Origin: VGMD01 sp964552055
Lineage (GTDB): Bacteria > Chlamydiota > Chlamydiia > Chlamydiales > 2-12-FULL-49-11
Direction of reading: 5' to 3'
DNA length: 48,163 nt
Assembly: GCA_964552055.1 (NCBI GenBank)
Contig: CAZKFL010000013.1
Coordinates: 1 to 48,163, forward strand
Part shown: positions 34,452-43,672 of the stretch, piece after piece
Numbering within the stretch: the first letter of the stretch is position 1
Layout: each line of letters begins with the position of its first letter
Program-made: the position numbers and the translations under genes
Notes under the pieces: generated by a model
Seen by the model: the letters and a program-made list of their open reading frames with translations, nothing else
What the model was told of the DNA's origin: nothing
Databases searched by the model: none

Positions 34452-36926
34452 ATGCAAATCTCCCTTATCCCTCACCAGCACTATCCATTTTTAGTGGATA
34501 TCCATGATCAAGATAATGTTCCGGCAGCTCCAGTTGCTAAACCCCCTTTAAAGGTCACTGATTTCGCTATTCTTTTTTTTAAATCATTTTATTCAGCACT
34601 AAAAGAAACCACAACTTATTCAAGAACAATTTTTTGGGGCGCACTTATTCAAGATAAATATATCACCATTAATCCCGCTTTGCTTTTCTTTAAATTAATT
34701 TTAGGAGCATCCTACTTAGGACTTTCCATTATTTTTGGAACTCATAGGATTATGGAAAAGGCCTTAAGTCCCCCTAAAGATACTAATTTGCTATTAAATT
34801 TTTTAGGCCCGCACATTAATCCTAATCACATCAAAAGTGGCGAGACAACACTTAATGTAGATCAAGTGCCTCCAGATGTTACCATCGATCTTCTTCTCAC
34901 CTACTTTGATGAAGGAGATTTTACAGCTAATGACCTTTTAGATGATGGGACTCGGCTTACAAAAGAATCTGCAAGAGAATGCTTAGTGAAGTTTATTCGC
35001 CAAGTGAAAAACAGGACACCTTTTTTAGGAACCCCTCCTGCGTATGAAGCCGCAAGACTTGAAGCATTTTATAGTCATATTGAAAAAGCAGTTCGCTTAT
35101 GTATTAACCAAACTAAAAATGACCGAACTGAGCGCATAGCTCTAGCGCTTGATTTTGCAAAAGCTGGAAATCACTGCGGCGCTAGATACATGGGTGAAGC
35201 AATTAGCGCGCATACTCGTCTTTGTTCCAATGATCCAACGGCAGTATCCACTCTTGAGGAAAAGCTTATTCGAATACTTAGCCTTGAAAGGCTCGATATT
35301 GCTCAAAAAAGAGCACTGGCAGAACTTGGCAGCAGCACACATAGCCTTCCTAAATACCTAAGTGATTTTGGCGATATTTTAGGGCTTCCAGGAACCGAAA
35401 ATGTAATTGAACATTTAAGCTTTAGCAAACTAAGCGAGGCAACGCACCTACCAAAATTTTTTGAAAAATATAATGAAAATGCAATTATTAAAGCTGTACA
35501 AGATGCGCTAAAATCTAAAGACCAAGCAACATTTAGACAAGCTTTTATTGAATGGATCGATGGGCAAATAGGCACTTGGGATAATCCGGACGACCATGAG
35601 CCTAAAATTAGAGATATTATAGATAAATGCAGGCCTGTAATTGAAGAGATCCCTACATTTGATGAATCTACGTCTACTTCCGAATTATCAACCTATCTTG
35701 AAGCACAATTTAGCGTTAGAATAGATGCCACTGAAATCCAAAGTCGCGGGCTTCTTTCTAAAGGAAATTTACACACGACCTTGACTACCTTTATTAAAGA
35801 GCGCGTCAATGGAGGAGCTAACCTAACAGGGCCACAACGAGCTGCTCTTTTAGGCCAAATTACAGCCTGCTCTAATATATTCAACAAGAAGCCAATAAAC
35901 AAATTAGCACAAATCATTTATCTAGAATCTGAACTCTTATTGACACCAGAAGAACTTGTTGCAAATGGGTTGACTAATCTGGATAATTTGGATCTGAAAA
36001 TTAGAGAGTTTTATGAGACAAATATTAGAGAAAAACGCAGAAAGGAAGTTTTTTATAAAGCTCTTGGAATCGATGATCTAGAAAAAATTGGCCCTTCGTT
36101 TGACGATGATGACAACACCGTAGCAGGTAATGGCGTTCCAGACAACGTAATCAGATGGGCGCTCATTCAACATAATATTCTTTCCTATAAAGACGCTATT
36201 GACGGAGTCCTTTTAGAGCAAATTCCGGAAACAAGTTCACTATCTAGAGAAATTAAACAAATAGCCCGCCCTTTAGCAAATAGAGAGTTGTCTTGGATAA
36301 AATTTAGCTCGAGAGAAGCTGCTTTTAAGGCAATTTTCGAGCGAAGCTTGAGAGCAAATCCCGAACGGATTCTTTCCTTAAAAGATGTTCCTAGACCTCC
36401 CTTTACGGATTTGAAAAGAATATGCCTCATCAAAATCCCGAAAGCTTTTGAAATCATCTCAAACTCAACTCTAGCAAAAATACTTACCTGCGCCTATATT
36501 TTTTTCAAAACCCTAGGTCCTCTTAATACCCTCTATAGTGCACTTGAGCTTACAATCCCTAGAATCCCTTTACTAAATACCGCATTTAAAATTGCAGAAA
36601 GCATCCTCAAATTCAAAGCTCTAGTAGGCTTATCTCTACTTATTGGCTCCCGATCACCTCTTTTTGCTGGACTACGTAATAGAATTGGCAGAAGCCGATA
36701 TGACGCATTTGCCTCGGCTCTAATATTCTCTAGACAAGAGACTTTTAGCACCTTCGTATGTACAATTGGTTTGGCAATTTACTCAATGGTAAATAAAATT
36801 TTTAATAATATTAATGCCATGCTCAGGAGAACACACCGAAAATTCGCAGCAACTCTAATCAGAGACAGCAAGCCTCTTATCTATCAAGAATGGCGAAATT
36901 CACTTCCTCCAGCACTACTTGGCTAA
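34452..36926 (+). CDS. Large orphan membrane protein
   Basis: No family is recognised in this 824-residue protein. Hydrophobic segments lie near residues 76-98 (PALLFFKLILGASYLGLSIIFG) and in the last 170 residues (around KILTCAYIFFKTLG, ALVGLSLLIGS and FVCTIGLAIYSMV). Between them is a soluble region of about 550 residues, helical and charged, without a motif I can name. It therefore looks like a soluble domain held by membrane segments at both ends. It separates tsaB from rpsU-dnaJ, genes that are adjacent in Chlamydia, and has its own promoter. A role at the inclusion or envelope membrane is speculation. Confidence 0.7.
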   Translation: MQISLIPHQHYPFLVDIHDQDNVPAAPVAKPPLKVTDFAILFFKSFYSALKETTTYSRTIFWGALIQDKYITINPALLFFKLILGASYLGLSIIFGTHRIMEKALSPPKDTNLLLNFLGPHINPNHIKSGETTLNVDQVPPDVTIDLLLTYFDEGDFTANDLLDDGTRLTKESARECLVKFIRQVKNRTPFLGTPPAYEAARLEAFYSHIEKAVRLCINQTKNDRTERIALALDFAKAGNHCGARYMGEAISAHTRLCSNDPTAVSTLEEKLIRILSLERLDIAQKRALAELGSSTHSLPKYLSDFGDILGLPGTENVIEHLSFSKLSEATHLPKFFEKYNENAIIKAVQDALKSKDQATFRQAFIEWIDGQIGTWDNPDDHEPKIRDIIDKCRPVIEEIPTFDESTSTSELSTYLEAQFSVRIDATEIQSRGLLSKGNLHTTLTTFIKERVNGGANLTGPQRAALLGQITACSNIFNKKPINKLAQIIYLESELLLTPEELVANGLTNLDNLDLKIREFYETNIREKRRKEVFYKALGIDDLEKIGPSFDDDDNTVAGNGVPDNVIRWALIQHNILSYKDAIDGVLLEQIPETSSLSREIKQIARPLANRELSWIKFSSREAAFKAIFERSLRANPERILSLKDVPRPPFTDLKRICLIKIPKAFEIISNSTLAKILTCAYIFFKTLGPLNTLYSALELTIPRIPLLNTAFKIAESILKFKALVGLSLLIGSRSPLFAGLRNRIGRSRYDAFASALIFSRQETFSTFVCTIGLAIYSMVNKIFNNINAMLRRTHRKFAATLIRDSKPLIYQEWRNSLPPALLG

Positions 36927-36941
36927 TTTTATTCAATTTGG

Positions 36942-36970
36942 TTGTATAAATTTGGAAGATTGTGTATGAT
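36942..36970 (+). promoter_or_regulatory. Promoter of rpsU-dnaJ
   Basis: TTGTAT (36942-36947), a 17-bp spacer and TATGAT (36965-36970), about 36 nt before the rpsU ATG. GAAGGAA (36989-36995) before the ATG is the likely ribosome-binding site. No heat-shock CIRCE inverted repeat is visible here. Confidence 0.6.
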
Positions 36971-37005
36971 ATAGCCATCCAATTAACGAAGGAACTTGGC
37001 AAAAG

Positions 37006-37188
37006 ATGACTACAGTAAAGGTTCGCGGCGAGACGATTGAGAAATCCCTACGCACACTAAAGAAAAAACTTGATAAAGAAGGGGTTATGAAGACTGTAAA
37101 GGCAAAACGCTTTTATGACAAACCTTCTGTAAAAGAAAAAAACAAACAGAAACAAGCTCTAAAATACCGTAAAAAAACAAGAGTGTAA
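37006..37188 (+). CDS. rpsU: 30S ribosomal protein S21
   Basis: S21 is a small basic protein of the 30S subunit that helps initiation. The 60-residue sequence, with VKVRGETIEKSLRTLKKK at the start and a Lys/Arg-rich C-terminal half, fits the family. Its TAA stop shares one base with the dnaJ ATG (TAATG), so the two are translationally coupled, as in Chlamydia. Confidence 0.93.
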   Translation: MTTVKVRGETIEKSLRTLKKKLDKEGVMKTVKAKRFYDKPSVKEKNKQKQALKYRKKTRV

Positions 37189-38321
37189 TGTCACGCAATT
37201 TTTATGATGTTTTGGGCGTTGCAAAAAACGCCTCTCAAGAAGAAATCAAAAAAGCCTACAGAAAACAGGCTTTAAAGTACCATCCCGATAAAAATTCAGG
37301 CGATCAGAAGGCATCCGATACTTTTAAGAAAGTGTCCGAAGCTTATGAAGTGCTTTCCGATGAAAATAAAAGAAAGATTTACGATCAGTATGGCGAAGAA
37401 GGAGTAAATGCTCAGGCTAACCAAAGAGGTGGGGCTGGGTTCTCTTCTATGGAAGAGGCTTTACGCACTTTTATGGGCGCTTTTGGTGGCGGATCTTCTC
37501 AATTCGATAGTTTCTTTGGCGGACAAGGCCCTCAGCAACAATATGCACAACAGGGCGCTAATAAAAAGATTCAAGTAACTGTTTCATTTGCAGAAGCAGC
37601 TAAGGGTGTGACTAAAGAAGCAATTGTTACAAACGATGTAACTTGCTCTCAATGTGGCGGTTCTGGCGCTGCAACTCCAAGCGATATAAAACATTGCGCA
37701 ACTTGTAAGGGCGCTGGCCAAATTCATCAAACTCGTGGTTTTTTCAGCATGAGCACTACATGCCCTCATTGCCATGGTTCAGGAAGCGTTATTACAAAAG
37801 CGTGCACAGGTTGTCATGGTGCTGGCAAAATAAAGACAAAGCAAAACATCAAAATTCAGATTCCTGCCGGTGTTGATTCAGGCATGAGACTGAAAATGAA
37901 TGGCTATGGCGATTCCGGCGAAAACGGCGGACCACCTGGTGACTTATATGTATATATTACAGTTACACCGCACGAAGTATTCAAAAGAGAAGGCGATGAC
38001 CTTATTATCGAACTCCCTATCAGCTTCACAGATGCTGCGCTTGGTGCTAAAAAAGACATCCCCACATTAGATACTAACAATTATAGACTGACTATTCCAG
38101 AAGGGTCTCAATCAGGAAAAGTTCTTCGCGTAAGAACGCAAGGCTTTCCTAATGTTCATGGTAATGCGCGTGGTGATTTATTGATCCACCTTAAGGTAGA
38201 AACACCCGTGAATCTATCGCCTGAACAAAAAAAATTACTGGAAGAATTTTCAGCAACTGAGAAACCACAGAACTCGCCGCAAACAAAAAGCTTCCTAGAC
38301 AAGATAAAAGCCTTATTTTAG
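37188..38321 (+). CDS. dnaJ: Chaperone DnaJ
   Basis: DnaJ is the Hsp40 co-chaperone that delivers substrates to DnaK and stimulates its ATPase. The 377-residue protein has the J domain with YHPDKN, a Gly/Phe-rich linker (residues about 75-120, with FGGGSSQFDSFFGGQ), and the zinc-binding region with four C-x-x-C-x-G-x-G repeats: CSQCGGSG, CATCKGAG, CPHCHGSG and CTGCHGAG. The C-terminal substrate-binding domain follows. The next gene starts 8 bp after its stop. Confidence 0.97.
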   Translation: MSRNFYDVLGVAKNASQEEIKKAYRKQALKYHPDKNSGDQKASDTFKKVSEAYEVLSDENKRKIYDQYGEEGVNAQANQRGGAGFSSMEEALRTFMGAFGGGSSQFDSFFGGQGPQQQYAQQGANKKIQVTVSFAEAAKGVTKEAIVTNDVTCSQCGGSGAATPSDIKHCATCKGAGQIHQTRGFFSMSTTCPHCHGSGSVITKACTGCHGAGKIKTKQNIKIQIPAGVDSGMRLKMNGYGDSGENGGPPGDLYVYITVTPHEVFKREGDDLIIELPISFTDAALGAKKDIPTLDTNNYRLTIPEGSQSGKVLRVRTQGFPNVHGNARGDLLIHLKVETPVNLSPEQKKLLEEFSATEKPQNSPQTKSFLDKIKALF

Positions 38322-38329
38322 AGGACATT

Positions 38330-39481
38330 ATGTTTAAGAAGATGCCGTTTATATTGCTCGCAGTAATTGTATTAATGTCCATTTGCGAGCGTTTTATTCC
38401 GGTAGAGTGTCTTTCCTTTTTATATGCGCTAAGCCTATCTCTAAAATCTGTTATTATTTTTCTTTTGCCTGCTGTTATTTTCATGCTGCTTTTTAAAACA
38501 ACAGCGCAGCTATCAAGCAAAGCAACAAAAATTATTCTCCTACTACTTGGAGGAATTTGTCTTTCCAATTTTATTTCCACGTTAATTAGCTATGTTGTAG
38601 GAAGCGGCATTTACCACCTCGACCTATCTATTAATCTTCCAAAAGATTCAAGCGGACTGACACCTGCCTTTATATTTTCCTTACCAAAGCTGATCGGAAA
38701 TGATGTTGCGATGTTTTCTGGACTCTTTTTAGGTATTGCACTCTCTTTACTAAAACCCAAATTTGCAGAGACACTCTCTTTTCACTTTGATAAGGCGATC
38801 GGATTGCTGCTAAAATTCATTCTTTGCCTGATTCCTCCCTTTATTATTGGCTTTATGGGCAAGCTCATTCATGACAAATTAATTGAAAGCATTGTCTTAA
38901 ACTATGCCCTCATTTTCCTCTTAGTAGCTGCTGCTCAATACACCTATATTTTCTTTCTTTACCTTGTAGCAAACAATTTTAAGATTAGAAGCTTTCTGAG
39001 CTCCATCAAAAACATGCTTCCCGCAGCAATTGCAGGTTTTGGTAGCATGTCAAGCGCTGCAGCCCTGCCACTTACACTCATTGGTTCAGACAAAAACACT
39101 AATTGTTCCCCCCTAGCAAGACTTGTTATTCCCACAACAGTTAACATTCATCTTATCGGAGACTGTTTTGCAATCCCTATCTTTGCCTTTGCTGTCATGA
39201 AAAGCTTTGGGATAGCTTGCCCGAGCTTCCTTACCTATCTTCCATTCGCATACCTCTTTGTCCTAGCCAAATTTTCAGTAGCAGCCATTCCTGGAGGCGG
39301 CATCATTGTCATGCTTCCTATCTTAGAAAGTCAGCTCGGCTTTACTCCTGAAATGTCCTCTCTTATCACCGCACTTTACATCCTCTTCGACCCCATTATT
39401 ACAACTGCAAACATCACTGGAAACGGCGCTTTTGCTCAACTAATCAACCGCTTCACACGCAAAAATCTCCCGCAAACATAA
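38330..39481 (+). CDS. Dicarboxylate/amino acid:cation symporter (SDF family)
   Basis: This is a predicted inner membrane uptake carrier of the GltP/DctA family, 383 residues with about eight helices and two re-entrant hairpins. Hairpin 1 shows as GFGSMSSAAALPLTL (serine-rich), helix 7 as TTVNIHLIGDC (equivalent to N-M-D-G-T), hairpin 2 as AAIPGGGIIV, and helix 8 as DPIITTANITGNG. The helix 7 M-D-G-T residues and the helix 8 arginine are altered, so substrate or ion coupling may differ from glutamate or C4-dicarboxylate carriers. GAGGACATT precedes the ATG, and it may be cotranscribed with dnaJ. Confidence 0.87.
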   Translation: MFKKMPFILLAVIVLMSICERFIPVECLSFLYALSLSLKSVIIFLLPAVIFMLLFKTTAQLSSKATKIILLLLGGICLSNFISTLISYVVGSGIYHLDLSINLPKDSSGLTPAFIFSLPKLIGNDVAMFSGLFLGIALSLLKPKFAETLSFHFDKAIGLLLKFILCLIPPFIIGFMGKLIHDKLIESIVLNYALIFLLVAAAQYTYIFFLYLVANNFKIRSFLSSIKNMLPAAIAGFGSMSSAAALPLTLIGSDKNTNCSPLARLVIPTTVNIHLIGDCFAIPIFAFAVMKSFGIACPSFLTYLPFAYLFVLAKFSVAAIPGGGIIVMLPILESQLGFTPEMSSLITALYILFDPIITTANITGNGAFAQLINRFTRKNLPQT

Positions 39482-39528
39482 ATTCATCATGCGGTTTAAA
39501 AATTATAAGCCAAGCTAATATTTTGAGT

Positions 39529-39557
39529 TTGCAAGTTTTTAATGATTTCTATATAGT
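39529..39557 (+). promoter_or_regulatory. Promoter of bioY
   Basis: TTGCAA (39529-39534), 17 bp, TATAGT (39552-39557), about 30 nt before the bioY ATG. No BirA-like operator palindrome is evident. Confidence 0.5.
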
Positions 39558-39586
39558 AAAGAACTATTAAAGAATATTTGAGGTTT

Positions 39587-40129
39587 ATGAGAAGATCTTC
39601 GATTTTACTTAGCACAATCGGTTCAGATATTGCCATTGCATTTGCAGGTTCTATCTTCCTTGCATTTTTAGCGCAATATTCAATTACCCTACCATTTACG
39701 CCCGTACCGATTTCTCTACAAACAATTGGTGTTTTTCTACTTGGCGGACTCTTAGGCCCTACAAAGGGATTTATAAGCGTTCTACTATACTTGCTTGAAG
39801 GGACAATTGGTTTACCTGTATTTGCAGGAGGCTTAGCTAAACCTCTATGGTTTAATGCATCAACTGCCGGTTTTTTATTTTCGTTTTTATTTACAGTGCC
39901 ACTAATTGGTAAATTGCTTGCTTCACAATTACATAGATCCTGGCTCTATATATTTGGCGCACTTTGCTTTGCGCAATTTATTATGTTTGTATTTGGCATG
40001 GGATGGCTTGCCCTATCCATAGGATTGCATAAGGCATTTTTTTTAGGAGTTGCACCATTTTTAGTTGGGGCTGTGGTAAAAATAGTTGTGAGCACTGCTG
40101 TTTTAAAAGGTCTGTTTTCTACAAGGTAG
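39587..40129 (+). CDS. bioY: Biotin transporter BioY
   Basis: BioY is the substrate-binding membrane protein for biotin uptake, working alone or with ECF ATPase subunits. The 180-residue protein has six hydrophobic segments and the family pattern FTPVPISLQTIGVFLLGGLLG followed by LYLLEGTIGLPVFAGG. Chlamydiae rely on BioY in place of, or in addition to, biotin synthesis. ATG 39587 is chosen over an upstream in-frame TTG, which is part of the purine-rich GAGG site. The next gene begins 7 bp after its stop, so the pair is an operon. No EcfA or EcfT gene is nearby. Confidence 0.92.
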   Translation: MRRSSILLSTIGSDIAIAFAGSIFLAFLAQYSITLPFTPVPISLQTIGVFLLGGLLGPTKGFISVLLYLLEGTIGLPVFAGGLAKPLWFNASTAGFLFSFLFTVPLIGKLLASQLHRSWLYIFGALCFAQFIMFVFGMGWLALSIGLHKAFFLGVAPFLVGAVVKIVVSTAVLKGLFSTR

Positions 40130-40136
40130 GAGTGAT

Positions 40137-41033
40137 TTGACAAGCTCTGTTTCATCTTCAGCAAGAAACTTTCTCATCTACAAAGATGTCGGCACAAATG
40201 ATAAAAGTTGCGAGTCTCTTTTTGACCTTCTTCTTAGAAGATTTCCCTTTAGCCCAATTAGTTACATTAATAGTCACCAGTTAATTCACAATAAATGGGA
40301 AAAGGCCACTCTACTTGTATTACCTGGTGGTAATGAAGATGCATGTACAATTTGGGCAGAAAATCTGGGCGCTGTTGGCATGAAAAAAATTCAGAACTAT
40401 GTCCGAATTCATGGAGGAAAGATTTTAGGAATTTGCGCGGGAGCTTATTTTGTCTCGAGAGAAAGCTATTATGACAGAGATGGTATTGGACTAAGGATAC
40501 GAGAATTTCCAATTTATAATGGAAAAGCCAGCGGCCCAAGAAAACCAGCATCCGCCTCACCCAGTCCTGCCCTCTCACCCCCTCATGACGTAGGTGAAGT
40601 AGTACAATTATACGACACCCATTCAGGACAAAGGGGCGGCTGCTACTATCGAAAAGGCCCTGCGCTTGCTTCTTCGGATCACTCTGTTATCGCTGAATAT
40701 GCGGAGCACTCTAGTACTGGCAGCATTGCAATTGCCCATTTTTTAGATAGTGAGGGGGATGGAGAAGGGGTAGTTACAGGCGTCCATTTTGAAATTAAAT
40801 CGCCCATAGAAAGAAGAGCCTCTCGAGACACTGCATCTCCGCTATTTAGCGCAATACCCGACTCGCTTGGCAAGCTTGCCGAGGATCTTTCTGAAGCTGA
40901 AGCATTTCGACAAAGACTTGAAGACTCAATCTTTGAAGCTCTTGGTCTTTTGGAACCCAGAGCTGAAAATCCTATTGATGGTCTTGACGAATGGTGGGAA
41001 GAGCATGATGATGGAACTGTTCACTATAGTTAA
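40137..41033 (+). CDS. Stand-alone biotin-protein-ligase N-terminal-like (GATase1 fold) protein
   Basis: The 298-residue protein resembles the class I glutamine-amidotransferase-like domain at the N-terminus of eukaryotic biotin protein ligases (BPL_N). LLVLPGGNEDA opens the fold, and GKILGICAGAYFVS carries the cysteine at the nucleophile elbow. It lacks the biotin-ligase catalytic domain entirely. A Pro/Ser/Ala-rich insert (residues about 135-153) and an acidic C-terminal tail ending in DEWWEEHDDGTVHYS are unusual. The start is TTG at 40137 with AGGAG just before it. Coupling to bioY supports a role in biotin handling. The 3' end overlaps the convergent porin-like gene by 4 bp. Confidence 0.75.
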   Translation: MTSSVSSSARNFLIYKDVGTNDKSCESLFDLLLRRFPFSPISYINSHQLIHNKWEKATLLVLPGGNEDACTIWAENLGAVGMKKIQNYVRIHGGKILGICAGAYFVSRESYYDRDGIGLRIREFPIYNGKASGPRKPASASPSPALSPPHDVGEVVQLYDTHSGQRGGCYYRKGPALASSDHSVIAEYAEHSSTGSIAIAHFLDSEGDGEGVVTGVHFEIKSPIERRASRDTASPLFSAIPDSLGKLAEDLSEAEAFRQRLEDSIFEALGLLEPRAENPIDGLDEWWEEHDDGTVHYS

Positions 41034-42142
41034 AAGGCCATTGATGCACCAAAATTAAATCCTTGGAACCCTACATCACCAAGTTGCTGTTTCGTAGATG
41101 GATTGCCTCCTGTCAGACTCGTAGCATTGCTTAAAACTTGATTCCAAGCAATCTGATTGGGCCAATAATTAAACTCATATCCAGCAAAAAGGGCACACTG
41201 CATAAACTTTCCTATATCAAAACTAAAATTAAGACCAGCTCCTGCCACAAAATTTGCCTTAACAGAAGTAATCGAGTTATTAGCCTTGATCTTATATTCA
41301 GGATATCCAGTTTCTTCTATTGTAATAATCTCAGTCAATTTTTCCTTTAGACCACCCCACAAAACTGCAGCTTCACCTTTTGCATAGAAACTAAATCCGT
41401 TATGCAAATTCCATGCACACCTGACTCCATTATTAAGCCCGATTCCTCTAAAATAATTTTTCAGGGTAATATTTTCTTCAGCGGCCAAATCTACGAAATT
41501 TCCTCTATAGATAATATTTAATCTCTCATGAACAAGCGCCCCTTTGAGTCCAGCAAAATACCGAAACATAAAAGGCTTACTCCACATAAACATCTTCCCA
41601 AAATTCAAATCAATTGACTGAAAGTTTTCATGCATCTTTCCGGATGCATAATCAGGCGACATTGCATTTGTTGTGTCCCAAGTTGGCAAAATATTTCCGG
41701 CATCTTCCTCACCACTCACATGACTAGAAGCAGTAGCACTAAAGGCTGTCCAAATCAAATCTAATCCCCACTCATCAAATGGCATCTCATAATTCATCTG
41801 CAACCTAAAACCAGGCTTATATTTAAACCCAACACTCTTAGACTTTACATAGGTGTCCATAACAGCCCCTGAGCCAAATTCCGGAACAGAAATTGAATCA
41901 TAAGTCACGGCATAAACATCCCCTGTAATCCCCGTCTGCCAATACAAAAACTCCCCTAAAAAAGTCACTTCATTGAATTCTACTGGCAGCTCCTTCTTCG
42001 GCGGAGTCTTTGAAAATACCCCTTTTTGCGGTTCAGCCAATTCCAAAGTCTCTACACGACTATTCAAACTCTCAATATGATTAATCCCCGCAAACACATT
42101 TGCTAACCCCAAAATCCCTAAAGTCAAAAAAATTCTATTCAT
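41030..42142 (-). CDS. Legionella-type major outer membrane protein family
   Basis: This is a predicted beta-barrel of 370 residues. An 18-residue signal peptide (ending LANVFA) is followed by a short charged stretch, then NEVTFLGEFLYWQTGITGDVYAV, the start pattern of the Legionella major outer membrane protein family, which environmental chlamydiae have in many copies. Alternating hydrophobic strands continue to the C-terminal phenylalanine (GASMAF), the usual signal for barrel assembly. It is probably a porin or adhesin of the elementary-body envelope. It lies downstream of the serpin on the same strand but is separated from it by a terminator. Confidence 0.82.
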   Translation of the reverse strand: MNRIFLTLGILGLANVFAGINHIESLNSRVETLELAEPQKGVFSKTPPKKELPVEFNEVTFLGEFLYWQTGITGDVYAVTYDSISVPEFGSGAVMDTYVKSKSVGFKYKPGFRLQMNYEMPFDEWGLDLIWTAFSATASSHVSGEEDAGNILPTWDTTNAMSPDYASGKMHENFQSIDLNFGKMFMWSKPFMFRYFAGLKGALVHERLNIIYRGNFVDLAAEENITLKNYFRGIGLNNGVRCAWNLHNGFSFYAKGEAAVLWGGLKEKLTEIITIEETGYPEYKIKANNSITSVKANFVAGAGLNFSFDIGKFMQCALFAGYEFNYWPNQIAWNQVLSNATSLTGGNPSTKQQLGDVGFQGFNFGASMAF

Positions 42143-42210
42143 AACACTCCGAAATAAACGTACGTAAAATCACAAAATACCGCTTTCAATTTTATTTAAC
42201 TACAAGAAAG

Positions 42211-42248
42211 AATTAAAACCCGGCCCGCTATGCAGTTACGATAGCCGG
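42211..42248 (-). terminator. Probable intrinsic terminator of the serpin gene
   Basis: On the minus strand, CCGGC-TAT (42248-42241) can pair with ATA (42231-42229) and GCCGG (42224-42220), with a small bulge, and GTTTTAATT follows. It is 40 bp after the serpin stop codon. The bulge makes this less than certain. Confidence 0.5.
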
Positions 42249-42289
42249 ATTTAAAAAGGAAAAAAATTATACGAAGGAATCAATATCAA

Positions 42290-43672
42290 TTAATTTGTAA
42301 GAACAGGGATAATTGAATCAATATCATCTACAATTCCTGTGAATATGGCTTTATGATCAGCTACGATAGCAAATCCATAAGGCCTATCCACTACATACCG
42401 ATTGGAAAGATTTTGTAGAATACCTCTAAACACTATTGCACTTGCAGCAGCTGCTTTGGACCCTTTTTTGCTTGTATGGACTACAGCTTTATGTATTACG
42501 TTAACTCCCCTCGGCATAGGCAAACCTAAATCACTAAATAACTGAGCTAAATCAGGATAGTCTCCAATTACCTTGGTTTCAGGCATAAAAAGTTTTGCTC
42601 CCTCAGGCGCTTCATTAAAACTCAAACTTGAAGAGACAATATGCTCCATACAACCATTTAAATCGGTCCCTACATCTGGCAAAAGCACCCTCAACTCAAG
42701 GCTTCTACCATCGGAACTTTCATAGGGCTTTCTAAAAATTTTATATCCAACAAGTTCCCTATCAGCATCCATATTATATCCAATAGAAAATTCTTCACCC
42801 TTAGCCATCATCGATTGAAATGCAAGGGTTGCCCCTTTAGAAGAAGTAAATGTGAAGCGCTCCCCGTCCTTAAATGGCTCAAGAAAACTTAAATTCAAAT
42901 ACACAACATTTATCAAAGCCTTATCTACAATACTTCCAGAAATTAAATTGGGAATCATTCCATGTGTAGCTTTACTAACATAATCATTAACAGCAGTCGC
43001 AAGACTTTGATGAGCATTTGGATTTAATACTTCTCCCCTATAAGAATTAGTTAAACATCTAACTAATGCTGCATCCAAAGGATCTTTACTTGCTATTGCT
43101 TGAGTAACAGTAATTGTTCCAGAAGGACTATCCAATCTGATCTGATCAAGTAATCTCCCGATAGCATCGTGTGTACTCATCTCATCTTTCATTCCTAATG
43201 ATCTAATAATTTGATCCTTATCAGACCCTTCAGAGTCAGCTAATAACAAGCCAATAACACCGAGAATGCTAATACTAGAAAATGCCGTAGACCTATCTGA
43301 ACTTTGTCCAAGCAATCCAGTCTCAAGATTTTTTACAAATGTATCTAATGAAGCTCTTTGAGAAGACAACCGTAGCAATGGGCCACCAGCTCTAACCAAT
43401 GCAGGCCTTGGACCAGCAGGTGCTCCTGCCCCCCTATCGGAAATTCTCCATCCAAAAGGCACTTGTGATAATTGAGGAGAGCAGGATTGAATTCGATTTC
43501 TACGAAAGCATCTTGGGATAAAGCAAACTGCGCAAGCAAATATTGATAAAGCAACTGTTGATATAACAAAAATTAAAGAATCTTTTTTGAATATACTAGA
43601 AACGCACGCAGGCAAATCAAAGTTAAAAAAGTTTCTTGAGGGCACTTGCGATGACCCTATTCTATCCGCCAT
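42290..43672 (-). CDS. Membrane-anchored serpin (serine protease inhibitor)
   Basis: Serpins trap serine or cysteine proteases by a suicide mechanism. Residues about 100-460 have the fold: STAFSSISILGVIGLL near the start, NVVYLNLSFLEPF, then the hinge KKGSKAAAASAIV (about 402-414, equivalent to the G-T-E-A-A-A-A of inhibitory serpins), and VDRPYGFAIVADHKAIFTG near the C-terminus, the F-x-D-R/H-P-F equivalent. The small-residue hinge argues for an inhibitory serpin. Counting from the hinge places P1 near the FRGIL segment, but the loop is about two residues longer than in alpha-1-antitrypsin. A membrane segment (about 33-53) and an Ala/Gly/Pro-rich linker precede the domain. GGGAG precedes the ATG. 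Confidence 0.85.
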   Translation of the reverse strand: MADRIGSSQVPSRNFFNFDLPACVSSIFKKDSLIFVISTVALSIFACAVCFIPRCFRRNRIQSCSPQLSQVPFGWRISDRGAGAPAGPRPALVRAGGPLLRLSSQRASLDTFVKNLETGLLGQSSDRSTAFSSISILGVIGLLLADSEGSDKDQIIRSLGMKDEMSTHDAIGRLLDQIRLDSPSGTITVTQAIASKDPLDAALVRCLTNSYRGEVLNPNAHQSLATAVNDYVSKATHGMIPNLISGSIVDKALINVVYLNLSFLEPFKDGERFTFTSSKGATLAFQSMMAKGEEFSIGYNMDADRELVGYKIFRKPYESSDGRSLELRVLLPDVGTDLNGCMEHIVSSSLSFNEAPEGAKLFMPETKVIGDYPDLAQLFSDLGLPMPRGVNVIHKAVVHTSKKGSKAAAASAIVFRGILQNLSNRYVVDRPYGFAIVADHKAIFTGIVDDIDSIIPVLTN

